A stretch of 24,196 nucleotides of DNA from NCBI GenBank assembly GCA_964530185.1, contig CAZHBB010000043.1:1-24196 (forward strand). The letters are read 5' to 3'. This DNA comes from PWVB01 sp964530185. Lineage in GTDB: Bacteria; Chloroflexota; Anaerolineae; B4-G1; SLSP01. A model generated the notes under the pieces. That model was not told where the DNA came from and made no database searches. It saw only the letters and a program-made list of their open reading frames with translations. The translations under genes were made by a program, and so were the position numbers. Below are positions 8,564 to 15,610 of this stretch, one piece after another; the stretch's first letter is position 1, and each line of letters opens with the position of its first letter.

Positions 8564-9586
8564 TTACCGGATGAACACCTGAGCCAGGTCTTTCTTGGCC
8601 CGCTCCAGCCACTCGTATACCATAGTGAGGTCGACGGCCATAGCCTGCACGTCCTGCCCGGCGAAACATTCAGGTTCAACACCTAACGGCCGCAACGGCA
8701 CATGGCTCCAGCCGGCAGATACAAGCGCAGCCCCTGTTTCAGGACTGAGCAGGTAATCGATCAGCGCCCTCGCCTCTTCCTCATGGGGGGCTCCCGCTAC
8801 CATCGCGACGGTATTGGGGATGACTAAAGTCCCCAATCCTCCAACTTCCTGATCGAGAAAGACTGCTTCCACTGGTGCACCACTCTTGATCGCCACGCAT
8901 GCGTCATCAGTATCCGTGAGCCCCAACATCAGATCACCACTAGCCACGAGATCGCGCACCGCGGCATTCCCGTCCAGCACACGCACTCCTTTGTCTTGGA
9001 GAGCAGAGAAGTAAGCCCTTGCCCTCTCTGGCCCCAACGCAGCATACAGAGCAGCGGCATGCGTGGCTGTTGTGCCAAACAGCGGATATGCCAGCCCAAT
9101 CTCCTTTCCCACCCACCTTTCGTCGAGCAAATCAAAGATGGAAGCCGGGGCCTCCGTCACCGGCAAGCGATCCGTGTTGATCAACAGGACACGAGCGCGC
9201 CCCAAGAACCCGGTCCAATAGTCGTCGGGGTCCCGCATGTTGTTGGGAATGCTCTCCGCTTCGGGCGAGGCGTAGCGCTGCAGAGCCCCCAGACGTTGCA
9301 GGAGGATCGTCTGCGCGAACTCCCCGTTCCAGAATACATCAGCCTGGGGCCGGTCGCCTTCAGCGATCAACCGATTGACCAGTCCAGTAGTCTTAGCGGC
9401 CTCAACATCGTAGATCGCGTCCACCCGAACGCCCGACCGCTCCGCATATGCCCGGAGCACGGGCTCTGCGTACGTCTGATCAACCGACACATAGATAACA
9501 ACACGACGGTAGTCACTCTCAGGCCGACAAGCCCCAAGGACCAACAAGCACAGCGCGATCCCCAGACACAACGCTTTCCCGAACAC
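8564..9586 (-). CDS. Substrate-binding lipoprotein of a Fe3+-type ABC importer
   Basis: The product is 340 aa. Residues 1-20 form a lipoprotein signal with lipobox LGAC, so Cys20 would be acylated and the protein held on the outer face of the membrane. The mature start RRVVIYVSVDQTYAEPVL is typical of family 1 ferric-iron binding proteins (FbpA, FutA, SfuA), as are ADVFWNGE and the D-x-W-x-G block. Related members bind 2-aminoethylphosphonate or thiamine, so iron is the leading but not the only candidate. The start is GTG 9586 with a weak purine run (GCGGGA) before it. The gene lies 27 bases after the zinc-ribbon gene and six bases before the permease. The importer genes are in the order lipoprotein, permease, ATPase. 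Confidence 0.9.
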   Translation of the reverse strand: MFGKALCLGIALCLLVLGACRPESDYRRVVIYVSVDQTYAEPVLRAYAERSGVRVDAIYDVEAAKTTGLVNRLIAEGDRPQADVFWNGEFAQTILLQRLGALQRYASPEAESIPNNMRDPDDYWTGFLGRARVLLINTDRLPVTEAPASIFDLLDERWVGKEIGLAYPLFGTTATHAAALYAALGPERARAYFSALQDKGVRVLDGNAAVRDLVASGDLMLGLTDTDDACVAIKSGAPVEAVFLDQEVGGLGTLVIPNTVAMVAGAPHEEEARALIDYLLSPETGAALVSAGWSHVPLRPLGVEPECFAGQDVQAMAVDLTMVYEWLERAKKDLAQVFIR

Positions 9587-9600
9587 GAATTCCCGCTGTA

Positions 9601-9624
9601 CCGGCCTTCTCTTCTAAGGCCCGG
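9601..9624 (-). terminator. Intercistronic hairpin before the ABC importer genes
   Basis: GGCCTT and AAGGCC (9603-9608 / 9616-9621) form a 6-bp stem with a 7-base loop, extendable by CC/GG past one bulge. It overlaps the stop of the zinc-ribbon gene. There is no U-run after it on the minus strand, so it could be a weak terminator, a processing site or mRNA-stabilising structure. Confidence 0.35.
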
Positions 9625-10291
9625 CCCCCAACGTGTAAGTGATGCCGTCTGCGTCAATCACAACCTGTTGTTGTTCGTCAAGGACATTCTGATCGCAGTC
9701 GAGGAGTTGAAGGTCGTAGGTTTCACCAGCGGGCACCCATACCGTTACACTCTCCCCAGGGAGAATTGTCTCATCTTCTCCCAGCCAATCCGTACCCCAA
9801 TCATCGCTGCTACTGGGACTGATGAGCACATAACAGATTTCATACTCGCTGCTGTTCACGATCGCAACTGGGGCAGTGCCGCCAGTCGCAGCTCCAGAGC
9901 CGCCACCTTGTGTCCCACCAGGACCACCCAACGTAGAACCAGAGTCCCACGTCTGTAGAAGCCAAAATCCCGCTATGGCAACACAGAGACAGGCCAACAC
10001 TCCGGCCAGCCCAATACCAATCCAAAGCCAAGGGCGCTTCTTCTTTGGCTTGGAGCCAGAGGGCGTGACTACCCCAACAGACGACTCTGGTAAAGGGGAC
10101 ACGGACGGTGGAGGCGGCGGCGCAACTGTCTCTTGACCTCCTCCAACCGAGATCTCGACTACAGAAGACGGTTCTCCCTGCACAGGTGGAGCCCCAACTC
10201 CAACAGCCGGAGCCGTTGTCAGTCGTTGGCCGCATTCCGGGCAGAACAGATAGCCAGACTCAATCTCAGCGTGACAGTTCGGACATTCCAT
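9614..10291 (-). CDS. Zinc-ribbon, single-TM protein with an extracytoplasmic beta domain
   Basis: The product is 225 aa. A zinc ribbon with C3, C6, C17 and C20 (CPNC, CPEC) is followed by a Pro/Ser-rich linker (about 25-80), a KPKKK stop-transfer-like basic patch, one membrane helix (86-112) and a Gly-rich spacer. The C-terminal domain (about 140-225) looks beta-rich, with VNSSEYEICYVLISPS, WGTDWLG and LPGESVTVWVPAGETYDLQL. A purine-rich GGAGGAG site precedes ATG 10291. The layout puts the ribbon inside and the beta domain outside. I do not recognise a named family; the outside domain resembles small secreted beta domains seen in varied bacteria. The gene lies 16 bases after the EspG-like gene, which also carries a zinc ribbon, so the two may work together. 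Confidence 0.8.
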   Translation of the reverse strand: MECPNCHAEIESGYLFCPECGQRLTTAPAVGVGAPPVQGEPSSVVEISVGGGQETVAPPPPPSVSPLPESSVGVVTPSGSKPKKKRPWLWIGIGLAGVLACLCVAIAGFWLLQTWDSGSTLGGPGGTQGGGSGAATGGTAPVAIVNSSEYEICYVLISPSSSDDWGTDWLGEDETILPGESVTVWVPAGETYDLQLLDCDQNVLDEQQQVVIDADGITYTLGAGP

Positions 10292-10307
10292 AGGACTGGT
10301 CTCCTCC

Positions 10308-11414
10308 TCACCTCAGCGCACGTCCACAACGCACACAGAACTTAGCGGTCGATCTAGCTACAGGTGCTCCACAATAAGGGCAGAACTTCGGCGCGTTACG
10401 CACCACGGCCATGACCCGCTCCCTATGTTCGGCATCTCCTGCTATCTCCCAGGGAGTCACCGTCACTGGCTGGTGGGTGCCTTCAGCCAATAGCGCTGCC
10501 GCCCAGGCCATGCCCTCATCCCGGCTGGCGAGCTGGCGAAGGCGAACAGAACCGCCAGGAATATAGTCGACCTGGAACAACCGCCCCCCTCCATACAGAA
10601 AGACCCCGGTATGTGAAAACCCTCCATCCGATGACTGAAGCGATATCGTGAGTGCAGACACATCTGGATCGCCCAGCACCTCATGTAGGGGACCCGCCGC
10701 TGCGCCGATCGAGAGCTGACCACTCGACGACTCCTGGAGCAGCCCGCGTGACACCAGGAAGTCTAGGTAGCGGCCCAGCGGTATCTCATCTTGCCTCGGA
10801 ACTCCCTGGACCCCCACCTGTGCCAGACCGTCCAGCCAGGCTTCACGATCGCCCAAGGAATCTACCAGCTCAGCCCGCGTGAACATACCAACTCCCTCAG
10901 CACCCAGGCTCGGCAGGAGTTCACGGACGTCAGCCAGCTCAAACGCGGTCACCAGCATAGCATAGGCGCCAAGCGGTAGATCCAGCTCAACCTCCTCTGA
11001 GCTCTCCACCTCAAACCACGACGGGAGCAAAGACGCCGCCACCGCAGCCATCGGTTCCGGGGTGTGTACAACCAGCGCATTATCCTCAGGCATATACTGC
11101 GCCAACCAATTATTCACCTGCGCAAAATGAGCATGAACTTGTACGCTGCCGCCCCGCAGGATCGTGGTCAGCGTTGTCCGCGACAATGCCAGTAACGTCA
11201 ACGCCTCCAGCAGGTCATCAGGCACCTGACCGTCCTCGGGCGAGAGATAACCCTTGGCCTGCAACCGACGGATACCCCGTTCTGCCAGGTTGTCTACCTC
11301 AGGGGCATCAAACTGGGAAAGCCACACACTGAGCGCTGAATCTGGCTCAATCGGCAGCGTTGCCATGGCTGCCAGTGTCCAGACCTCCAGAGGAGTGAGA
11401 CGAAATACCGTCAC
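10308..11414 (-). CDS. Uncharacterised protein with EspG-like N-terminal part and C-terminal zinc ribbon
   Basis: The 368-aa protein is soluble, with no signal or membrane helix. It starts at GTG 11414, with AAGGAT upstream. The N-terminal part (LTPLEVWTLAAM, then ERGIRRLQAKGYLSPEDGQV, then LLEALTLLALSRTT) follows the helical layout of EspG-type chaperones of type VII secretion: a short helix, a 'L-x-x-x-G-x-L-x-x-x-D-G-x-V' step, then an LxxLA helix, followed by strands reporting a V-x-A/T-x-E-P-like core. This likeness is my reading by eye and is weak. Residues 345-363 form a zinc ribbon (CPYC, CVRC). Neighbours on both sides are membrane or secreted proteins with unusual domains. If the EspG likeness is right, it may be a cytoplasmic chaperone for an exported partner; otherwise the function is unknown. 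Confidence 0.7.
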   Translation of the reverse strand: MTVFRLTPLEVWTLAAMATLPIEPDSALSVWLSQFDAPEVDNLAERGIRRLQAKGYLSPEDGQVPDDLLEALTLLALSRTTLTTILRGGSVQVHAHFAQVNNWLAQYMPEDNALVVHTPEPMAAVAASLLPSWFEVESSEEVELDLPLGAYAMLVTAFELADVRELLPSLGAEGVGMFTRAELVDSLGDREAWLDGLAQVGVQGVPRQDEIPLGRYLDFLVSRGLLQESSSGQLSIGAAAGPLHEVLGDPDVSALTISLQSSDGGFSHTGVFLYGGGRLFQVDYIPGGSVRLRQLASRDEGMAWAAALLAEGTHQPVTVTPWEIAGDAEHRERVMAVVRNAPKFCPYCGAPVARSTAKFCVRCGRALR

Positions 11415-11493
11415 GGTCTTATCCTTTCCCTCAATAACTGATCACAATCCCGTCAATCCTCCCAGTGCAGCGAGCATACGCCATTGTGGCAAC

Positions 11494-11517
11494 AGGTGGA
11501 AACGACTCTTTTCACCT
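11494..11517 (-). terminator. Hairpin over the stop codon of the Pro-linker protein gene
   Basis: AGGTGaAAA and TTTcCACCT (minus strand) can form a 9-bp stem with one A-C mismatch and a 6-base loop, spanning the stop at 11512-11514. No U-run follows. The rest of the 97-base gap to the next gene holds only the ribosome site of that gene. Confidence 0.3.
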
Positions 11518-12570
11518 GAACGACCGATTGAAGATCCGATGGGCGACCGCCAAACCTTTCTGTCGGTCGATCTTACCCGTGTTGATCATATGCCGGATCC
11601 GTCGGAGCATCTGGGTTGCCTGGGCCTTGCTCTGGATCTCGGCATCTAGAGCCTGGTTTCCGTAGTAGAGGTCAGCCGCTTCTTTGGTCACCTGATGCCA
11701 CTTTTCCTCGCCGGCTCGGATCGTGCTCTCGATATTATGTCCAGTCAGATCTCCTGCCACCTGATCCACAATCGCCACCACCGGGTTCTTTGTAAGCATC
11801 GTCACGAAGACTTTATTCGCGCCCTCCACGTAATAAGCCCCTGCTTTCTCCCATCCAGTGTAACCTCGCTGTTGGATGACTTGCTGGGCCTTGAAATGTG
11901 CGTCGACCGCATCCAATACATAGCCAGCCGCGCCCAGTCGGCTCCCTGTCTTACCGCCAGGATTCATCCGCTTGCGCACAGCATCGATGTACATGTCAGC
12001 TGTGGCCTGACTAGGCATGTGCCGCCAAAAGCGACTTGCGATCTTGAGTCTCTCAATCGCTTGAGGTGTGAGGTGGAACTTCGTGAACACACCGTGCAGC
12101 TTATTGGCATAGTCCCCGATCCGCTTGAAGTTGTCCCAGGAGAGCCAACTCGAGCTCGGAGGCGGTTGTCCGGTTGGGGTTTGGGCCTCCATCGGCTTCG
12201 GTGGCGCTTCAGTAGACGCTGGGACATCGGTTTTCGGCGGGATCGCGGTTTCCGTCACTGACTTCTGTTCGGCCGGGCCAGAACCTGCTCCAGGCTCCGT
12301 CTGCGCAGACGGCGGTGCTGGTTTGGCCCCTGGTGGACTGACAGGTGGGGCCAATGTGTTGACCAGCGCCACACCCGCAGCGGCCGCTCCCCCCAGAGCC
12401 ACGGTGATCCCTTGACGGAAGCCAGGGGTCCGCATGCAATCCGCAGCGTTCAATGGATCTCGCGTGCAGTCATCAGCCGCAACAGGAGCTGCTCCCCCCA
12501 GAGCCGTTATCAGCACGATCAAGGTCAGAAGACAACCCACCAGCCAGCGTCGAGACTCTCGGCGACTCAT
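11512..12570 (-). CDS. Exported or membrane-anchored protein with Pro-rich linker and helical C-terminal domain
   Basis: The product is 352 aa. ATG 12570 is chosen because it overlaps the upstream stop (ATGA) and has AGGAGGG just before it; the frame extends to 12882 only as a shadow. Residues 9-32 form a signal peptide or anchor with a possible cleavage after APVAA. A short Cys-bearing motif, DCTRDPLNAADCMRTPGFRQG, precedes a second hydrophobic stretch (about 53-75). Residues 76-140 are a Pro/Thr/Ala-rich linker. From about 141 to the end the protein is mostly helical (DNFKRIGDYANKLHG, TADMYIDAVRKRMNPGG, NPVVAIVDQVAGDLTG). I do not recognise this domain. Its look, helical with a Gly-rich middle, is reminiscent of central parts of polymorphic exported proteins, but no toxin motif is visible. 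The neighbours suggest a role at the membrane. Confidence 0.75.
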   Translation of the reverse strand: MSRRESRRWLVGCLLTLIVLITALGGAAPVAADDCTRDPLNAADCMRTPGFRQGITVALGGAAAAGVALVNTLAPPVSPPGAKPAPPSAQTEPGAGSGPAEQKSVTETAIPPKTDVPASTEAPPKPMEAQTPTGQPPPSSSWLSWDNFKRIGDYANKLHGVFTKFHLTPQAIERLKIASRFWRHMPSQATADMYIDAVRKRMNPGGKTGSRLGAAGYVLDAVDAHFKAQQVIQQRGYTGWEKAGAYYVEGANKVFVTMLTKNPVVAIVDQVAGDLTGHNIESTIRAGEEKWHQVTKEAADLYYGNQALDAEIQSKAQATQMLRRIRHMINTGKIDRQKGLAVAHRIFNRSFR

Positions 12571-13232
12571 GTTCCCTCCTTTGGCCGATACGTAAGCACG
12601 TACGCCCCCAACATGCTGACCACAGCCGTCCAACGCATGGCACCATAGCCGTGGGTCGTAAGCGACGCGCAGACCAGACCAGTCAGCACCGGCAACGCCA
12701 AGGCCGCACCCACCAGAAGCGGGCGCGGCAGCGGTCGTAGCAACATGGTGACAGGCCTGATCAGGGCCCCGAGAGGGCGCTGGAACACCCACAGCGCGAG
12801 CGTGAGGCCCATCACCAGGACAGGCGTGAGCAGGTCTGCTGGCTCTCCCTGTCCCAACCTCAACAGAGTATACAAGCCCCACAACACACTACAGGAGCTC
12901 GCCACAATCAGCCCAGCGAAGGGCACAAGCGCCCGCAAGGGCGACTTGGTCCCAGCCGGGCTCCCCTCCTGCTCAGTTCCTCCCGGCAGCTCGGCGGAAG
13001 GCGCGTCAGCATTTGGCTCCAGGGGAGGGACTGCTTCCACCCAGGCAACGCCATTGTAACGCAGAAACGCCCCGTCCGATGGCCGAAGCGACCACCATGA
13101 TCCCGATTCGTCCTGCCAGCGGAGTGCCTGAAGAGCACTCACATACTGCGCTCGCGACAACGCACCAGCTCGAAACTGCTCGGTGAGCTTCTGGTAACGC
13201 GCGCGCATCTGGGCAAAGTTCGAGACAGCCAT
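12567..13232 (-). CDS. Membrane protein with N-terminal helical/Trp-rich domain
   Basis: The product is 221 aa. Residues 1-38 form a helical pair (YQKLTEQFRAGALSRAQYVSAL), followed by a short Trp/aromatic beta module (DESGSWWSLRPSDGAFLRYN, then GVAWVEAVPP) ending near 70. A Pro/Glu-rich linker leads to four hydrophobic helices (about 100-215). The helical-plus-'W-W-x-x-x-x-x-x-G-x-x-x-Y-x-G-x-x-W' module recurs in uncharacterised Chloroflexota and Firmicutes proteins; its role is unknown to me. ATG 13232 has a G-rich run (AGGGGGGGCGGGA) before it. It appears to be the first gene of the long minus-strand run, with a candidate promoter about 45-70 bases upstream, and its stop overlaps the next ATG (ATGA). 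Confidence 0.75.
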   Translation of the reverse strand: MAVSNFAQMRARYQKLTEQFRAGALSRAQYVSALQALRWQDESGSWWSLRPSDGAFLRYNGVAWVEAVPPLEPNADAPSAELPGGTEQEGSPAGTKSPLRALVPFAGLIVASSCSVLWGLYTLLRLGQGEPADLLTPVLVMGLTLALWVFQRPLGALIRPVTMLLRPLPRPLLVGAALALPVLTGLVCASLTTHGYGAMRWTAVVSMLGAYVLTYRPKEGT

Positions 13233-13272
13233 AGTTCCCGCCCCCCCTGATGATCTATAAAGAAGCCACGGC

Positions 13273-13304
13273 CCCCACTATAGTGGGGTTCTCCAGAAGT
13301 ACAA
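13273..13304 (-). promoter_or_regulatory. Candidate promoter with a 16-bp palindrome over its -10 box
   Basis: CCCCACTATAGTGGGG (13273-13288) is a perfect palindrome. On the minus strand it holds TATAGT (13282-13277), placed 16 bases after TTGTAC (13304-13299). It lies 41 bases before the ATG at 13232. An operator overlapping a -10 box is one reading; a hairpin between the NUDIX gene end and the next gene is the other. Confidence 0.4.
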
Positions 13305-13383
13305 ACGGCCTCAGCGAGGCAGTTCAGCACATTCCATGGCAACGAGATGCGAGAACGGGATACTTATCCTGAGATAGACAGGA

Positions 13384-13887
13384 TTACCCCAGCTCGAACC
13401 CAGTTATCCTGGCATGGCGCACCCATCCTTCAGGCAACGCTTTGCGCAGCATCTCCGCCCGCCTCAGGGTCCGCAACAGCCACGCCTCGCTGGCATGATT
13501 GACCCGCAGCATCTCCTGCACCTCTCCGAAGGTCATCCAACGGTATTCGCTATGTTCAGGTCCAATGTGCGGCACAGTGGCCGTGGGCACCGAGCAGAGA
13601 TAGACTACGCCCAGCAGCTCATGCTCCGGCCGCTCTGGTCCACGATAGAAGTGAGTAGTACCCACGATCGCATCCACGGTTACATCGAGGCCAGTCTCCT
13701 CACGGACCTCTCGCCGTAAGGCGTCCTCGAACCCCTCACCCTGTTGAACGCGACCGGTGACGCATTCCCACGCTCCGGGAGCGAAGTCCTTGTCCGAGGA
13801 CCGCCGTAGGAGCAGGTACCGACCATCACGCTCCGAGTACACAACACCTGCCACACCCGCCAGAAAACGTCCTGCCTCTTCGACCAC
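13384..13887 (-). CDS. NUDIX hydrolase
   Basis: The 167-aa protein hydrolyses a nucleoside diphosphate linked to another group; the substrate cannot be told. The full Nudix box G-x5-E-x7-REUXEEXGU is present as GRVQQGE, then GFEDALRREVREETGL (about 45-67). The N-terminal GVAGVVYSERDGRYLLLRRS strand-turn-strand is typical. The start is GTG 13887 (CTG 13890 is possible); an in-frame TGA lies five codons upstream, so the start is confined to this spot. AGGTGA precedes it by about ten bases. The C-terminal extension (WMTFGEVQEMLRV, then a helical tail) fits ADP-ribose or dNTP-type members. A 63-base gap separates it from the small membrane protein upstream. Confidence 0.9.
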   Translation of the reverse strand: MVEEAGRFLAGVAGVVYSERDGRYLLLRRSSDKDFAPGAWECVTGRVQQGEGFEDALRREVREETGLDVTVDAIVGTTHFYRGPERPEHELLGVVYLCSVPTATVPHIGPEHSEYRWMTFGEVQEMLRVNHASEAWLLRTLRRAEMLRKALPEGWVRHARITGFELG

Positions 13888-13950
13888 CAGCTCATCACCT
13901 CAACGTCCAAAGGAATCCGCTGCCATATCACCGCAGATGGCCAGACAGCA

Positions 13951-14139
13951 CTATCTTCGCCATCGCTCGAGGTGCGCGCGGTATCGAGGATCTCGCGCCA
14001 GCACCCCGCGATGAGGAGGTCTCTCACGTCGTTCTACCCGCACCTCGACCCAGGCAGCCGCGGCTGCCAACAGCACAATCGCCCCAGCCAGCACCACGTA
14101 GAGCCAGTCCTCCCCCATACGCCCTACCCCGGCATCCAA
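13951..14139 (-). CDS. Small single-TM protein
   Basis: The product is 62 aa (55 aa if ATG 14118 is used). One membrane helix (DWLYVVLAGAIVLLAAAAAW) is followed by a very basic tail (EVRVERRERPPHRG, then RDPRYRAHLERWRR), so the tail should lie in the cytoplasm. ATG 14139 overlaps the end of the NYN gene by 16 bases and has AGGTGG upstream. ATG 14118 follows the NYN stop by five bases and has only a close G-run. I cannot decide between them. No family is recognised; coupling to the NYN nuclease gene suggests a partner or anchor. Confidence 0.6.
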   Translation of the reverse strand: MDAGVGRMGEDWLYVVLAGAIVLLAAAAAWVEVRVERRERPPHRGVLARDPRYRAHLERWRR

Positions 14140-14957
14140 CTCACCACCTGGATATCCACAGCTTGGAACTCGCCCTTCTTGTGCGGCGCTGGCCGCAATG
14201 TGAACTCAAACACATGGTGGTAACTAGGTAGGTCGGTGGGCCGCACACTATCTGGCAAACTGGAGTCATGGAAGTAAACCGATGCGTAGGGCGATTCAGG
14301 ACGCCGCGTATCAGTCACCCAGAGATCGGGACCGATCCGACGCAGATAACGCATAAATCCGTAATCTTGCAGGTGTGCATAACAGAGCCCTCTCACCCGT
14401 GAACCCTGCTCGCCCCAAGGCACAGAACTGCCAGTCGGGACAAGATTGGGAATCAAGTAACCCGAGAGGAACATATCGGCCTCCCAACGCAAAGCTGGCG
14501 AAACATTATCCAGAGCCACCACTTCCACCCGACAGCCCCGATTCTGGACGGCCCGCACGACGCGCGTAAAGTCCCCATCACCACTCACAAGCAACACACG
14601 ATCCAGGCGTTGGGATTCCAACAACATGTCCACAGCCAAGTCAAGATCAGCATCGGCCTTGCCGTAGCGCTCGCCCGATTCATCCTGATACCACTTGACG
14701 TTCTTGATGATGACTTTGTATCCTATATCACGTAATACCGAGAAAAAACGCTGCGTTCCCCTCTCATATTCTGGATCGTTCTGGGCCCGTTCCACATCAT
14801 GGGCCACGTAGGCGTTAAGACGCACCAGCTCTGCACCATCCCGACATGCGAACTCGCGCAGTACATCATAGCGCATGCGGTTACCTCCGCTTCGATACAC
14901 ATTGGAGGCATCTACATAGACTCCTACGCGAACACTGACACATCCACGATTACCCAT
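14124..14957 (-). CDS. NYN/LabA-like PIN nuclease with C-terminal cold-shock-like OB domain
   Basis: The product is 277 aa. I chose ATG 14957 (MGNRGCVSV) over the longer frame to 15068 because it sits just before the first core strand and has GGAG upstream. The NYN domain covers about 9-165: VGVYVDASNVYR gives D16 and N19; KADADLDLAVD gives D102, D104 and D106; SGDGDF gives D127 and D129. These acidic residues are the metal-binding set of PIN-like RNases (LabA/DUF88 group). Residues 189-273 carry YGFMRYL (199-205), VYFHDSSL (227-234), FEFTL and KGEFQAVDIQVV, which match the strand order of a cold-shock domain (RNP1 GYGFI, RNP2 VFVHY, VEFSV, KAVDV). It is therefore likely an RNA-binding RNase. 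It is divergent from a real cold-shock gene at 15365. Confidence 0.88.
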   Translation of the reverse strand: MGNRGCVSVRVGVYVDASNVYRSGGNRMRYDVLREFACRDGAELVRLNAYVAHDVERAQNDPEYERGTQRFFSVLRDIGYKVIIKNVKWYQDESGERYGKADADLDLAVDMLLESQRLDRVLLVSGDGDFTRVVRAVQNRGCRVEVVALDNVSPALRWEADMFLSGYLIPNLVPTGSSVPWGEQGSRVRGLCYAHLQDYGFMRYLRRIGPDLWVTDTRRPESPYASVYFHDSSLPDSVRPTDLPSYHHVFEFTLRPAPHKKGEFQAVDIQVVSWMPG

Positions 14958-15187
14958 TGATGCGCACTCCACATCACTATAATCAGAAGAATGAGAGCCA
15001 AAGACGATCAGGTAAGCCACTGTGACCAGTGAGTTTACATATAGTAGGGCTTTTGACGCCTCCCGCAAGTGCCGTGCACCTTTATCCGATGGACACGACG
15101 ACGATCTCGCCGGACGAATCCCACGTGTGAATCAGCGGAGAGGGCAACCGAAACCCTTACGCGTCATTCGGGAGGATTGCGAGCGGC

Positions 15188-15215
15188 TTGCACATTGTGT
15201 ATTGCATGGTAGGAT
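15188..15215 (+). promoter_or_regulatory. Candidate promoter of the cold-shock gene with a long leader
   Basis: TTGCAC (15188-15193), 16-base spacer, TAGGAT (15210-15215). Transcription from about 15222 would give a leader of about 140 bases before GTG 15365, in line with the long structured leaders known for cold-shock mRNAs. The scaffold gap falls within the leader, so its true length is unknown. Confidence 0.35.
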
Positions 15216-15291
15216 AAATAAGAAGGAACGATATCTGGCCGACAGGCGAAGTCCGGTAGCATCCCGTTAGCCGCGGGGGAAGCGAGCAAGC

Positions 15292-15301
15292 NNNNNNNNN
15301 N
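15292..15301. other. Scaffold gap (ten Ns)
   Basis: Ten consecutive N bases. A fixed-length run of this kind usually stands for an unknown distance between two contigs. Sequence on either side need not be adjacent. Confidence 0.95.
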
Positions 15302-15324
15302 GAGAGTCCGCGTAGAGGACAATA

Positions 15325-15353
15325 TAGTTCTAGTTAGAGATGTTTAGTTCTAG
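15325..15353 (+). repeat. 9-bp direct repeat in the cold-shock leader
   Basis: TAGTTCTAG occurs at 15325-15333 and again at 15345-15353, 20 bases apart. The second copy runs into the ribosome site AGGAG (15352-15356). Confidence 0.55.
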
Positions 15354-15364
15354 GAGTAAGAGAC

Positions 15365-15610
15365 GTGAGCGAACGAGAGACTGGTACCGTCAAGTGGTTC
15401 AACGAAGCCAAAGGCTACGGCTTCATCTCCCGTGAATCCGGGGGTGATGTCTTTGTCCATTACTCGGATATTCAAGGGTCGGGATTCCGCACGCTGCGCG
15501 AAGGCCAGCGGGTTGAGTTCAGTGTACAGCAAGGGGAGAAAGGCCCTAAAGCCGTGGACGTAAGGGCGCTGGATTCCAGCTCTTCAGAGAGCGGGGGTGC
15601 ACACTGGTAG
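15365..15610 (+). CDS. Cold-shock domain protein (CspA family)
   Basis: The 81-aa protein is a single OB-fold that binds single-stranded RNA and DNA and melts mRNA structure. RNP1 is KGYGFI (16-21) and RNP2 is VFVHY (29-33); the GTVKWFN start and GPKAVDVRAL end are standard. It is about 12 residues longer than CspA because of a Ser/Glu-rich tail. The start is GTG 15365, with AGGAG at 15352-15356 eight bases before it. It is a single gene ended by two hairpins. It sits divergently from the NYN protein that carries its own cold-shock-like domain. Confidence 0.96.
   Translation: MSERETGTVKWFNEAKGYGFISRESGGDVFVHYSDIQGSGFRTLREGQRVEFSVQQGEKGPKAVDVRALDSSSSESGGAHW

Larger units (their letters stand above)
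14958..15364. other. Divergent intergenic region between NYN nuclease and cold-shock genes
   Basis: This 407-base stretch has no convincing gene. On the minus strand TTGCGG (15068-15063), 16 bases, TACTAT (15046-15041) could drive the NYN gene. On the plus strand TTGCAC...TAGGAT (15188-15215) could drive the cold-shock gene. GC-rich sequence with hairpin potential (about 15230-15291) runs into the N-gap. No tRNA, tmRNA, RNase P or SRP RNA pattern was seen. Confidence 0.6.

Noticed and set aside
8996..9958. 320-aa plus-strand open frame
   Set aside because: It lies antisense to the substrate-binding lipoprotein and zinc-ribbon genes, has no family motif, and its composition is that of a reversed coding strand.
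12571..12882. N-terminal extension of the Pro-linker protein frame
   Set aside because: It is the shadow of the upstream membrane protein; the ATGA overlap and AGGAGGG fix the start at 12570.
15222..15364. Structured ncRNA such as RNase P, SRP or tmRNA upstream of csp
   Set aside because: GC-rich hairpins are present but none of the conserved cores of these RNAs is visible; a csp leader is simpler.
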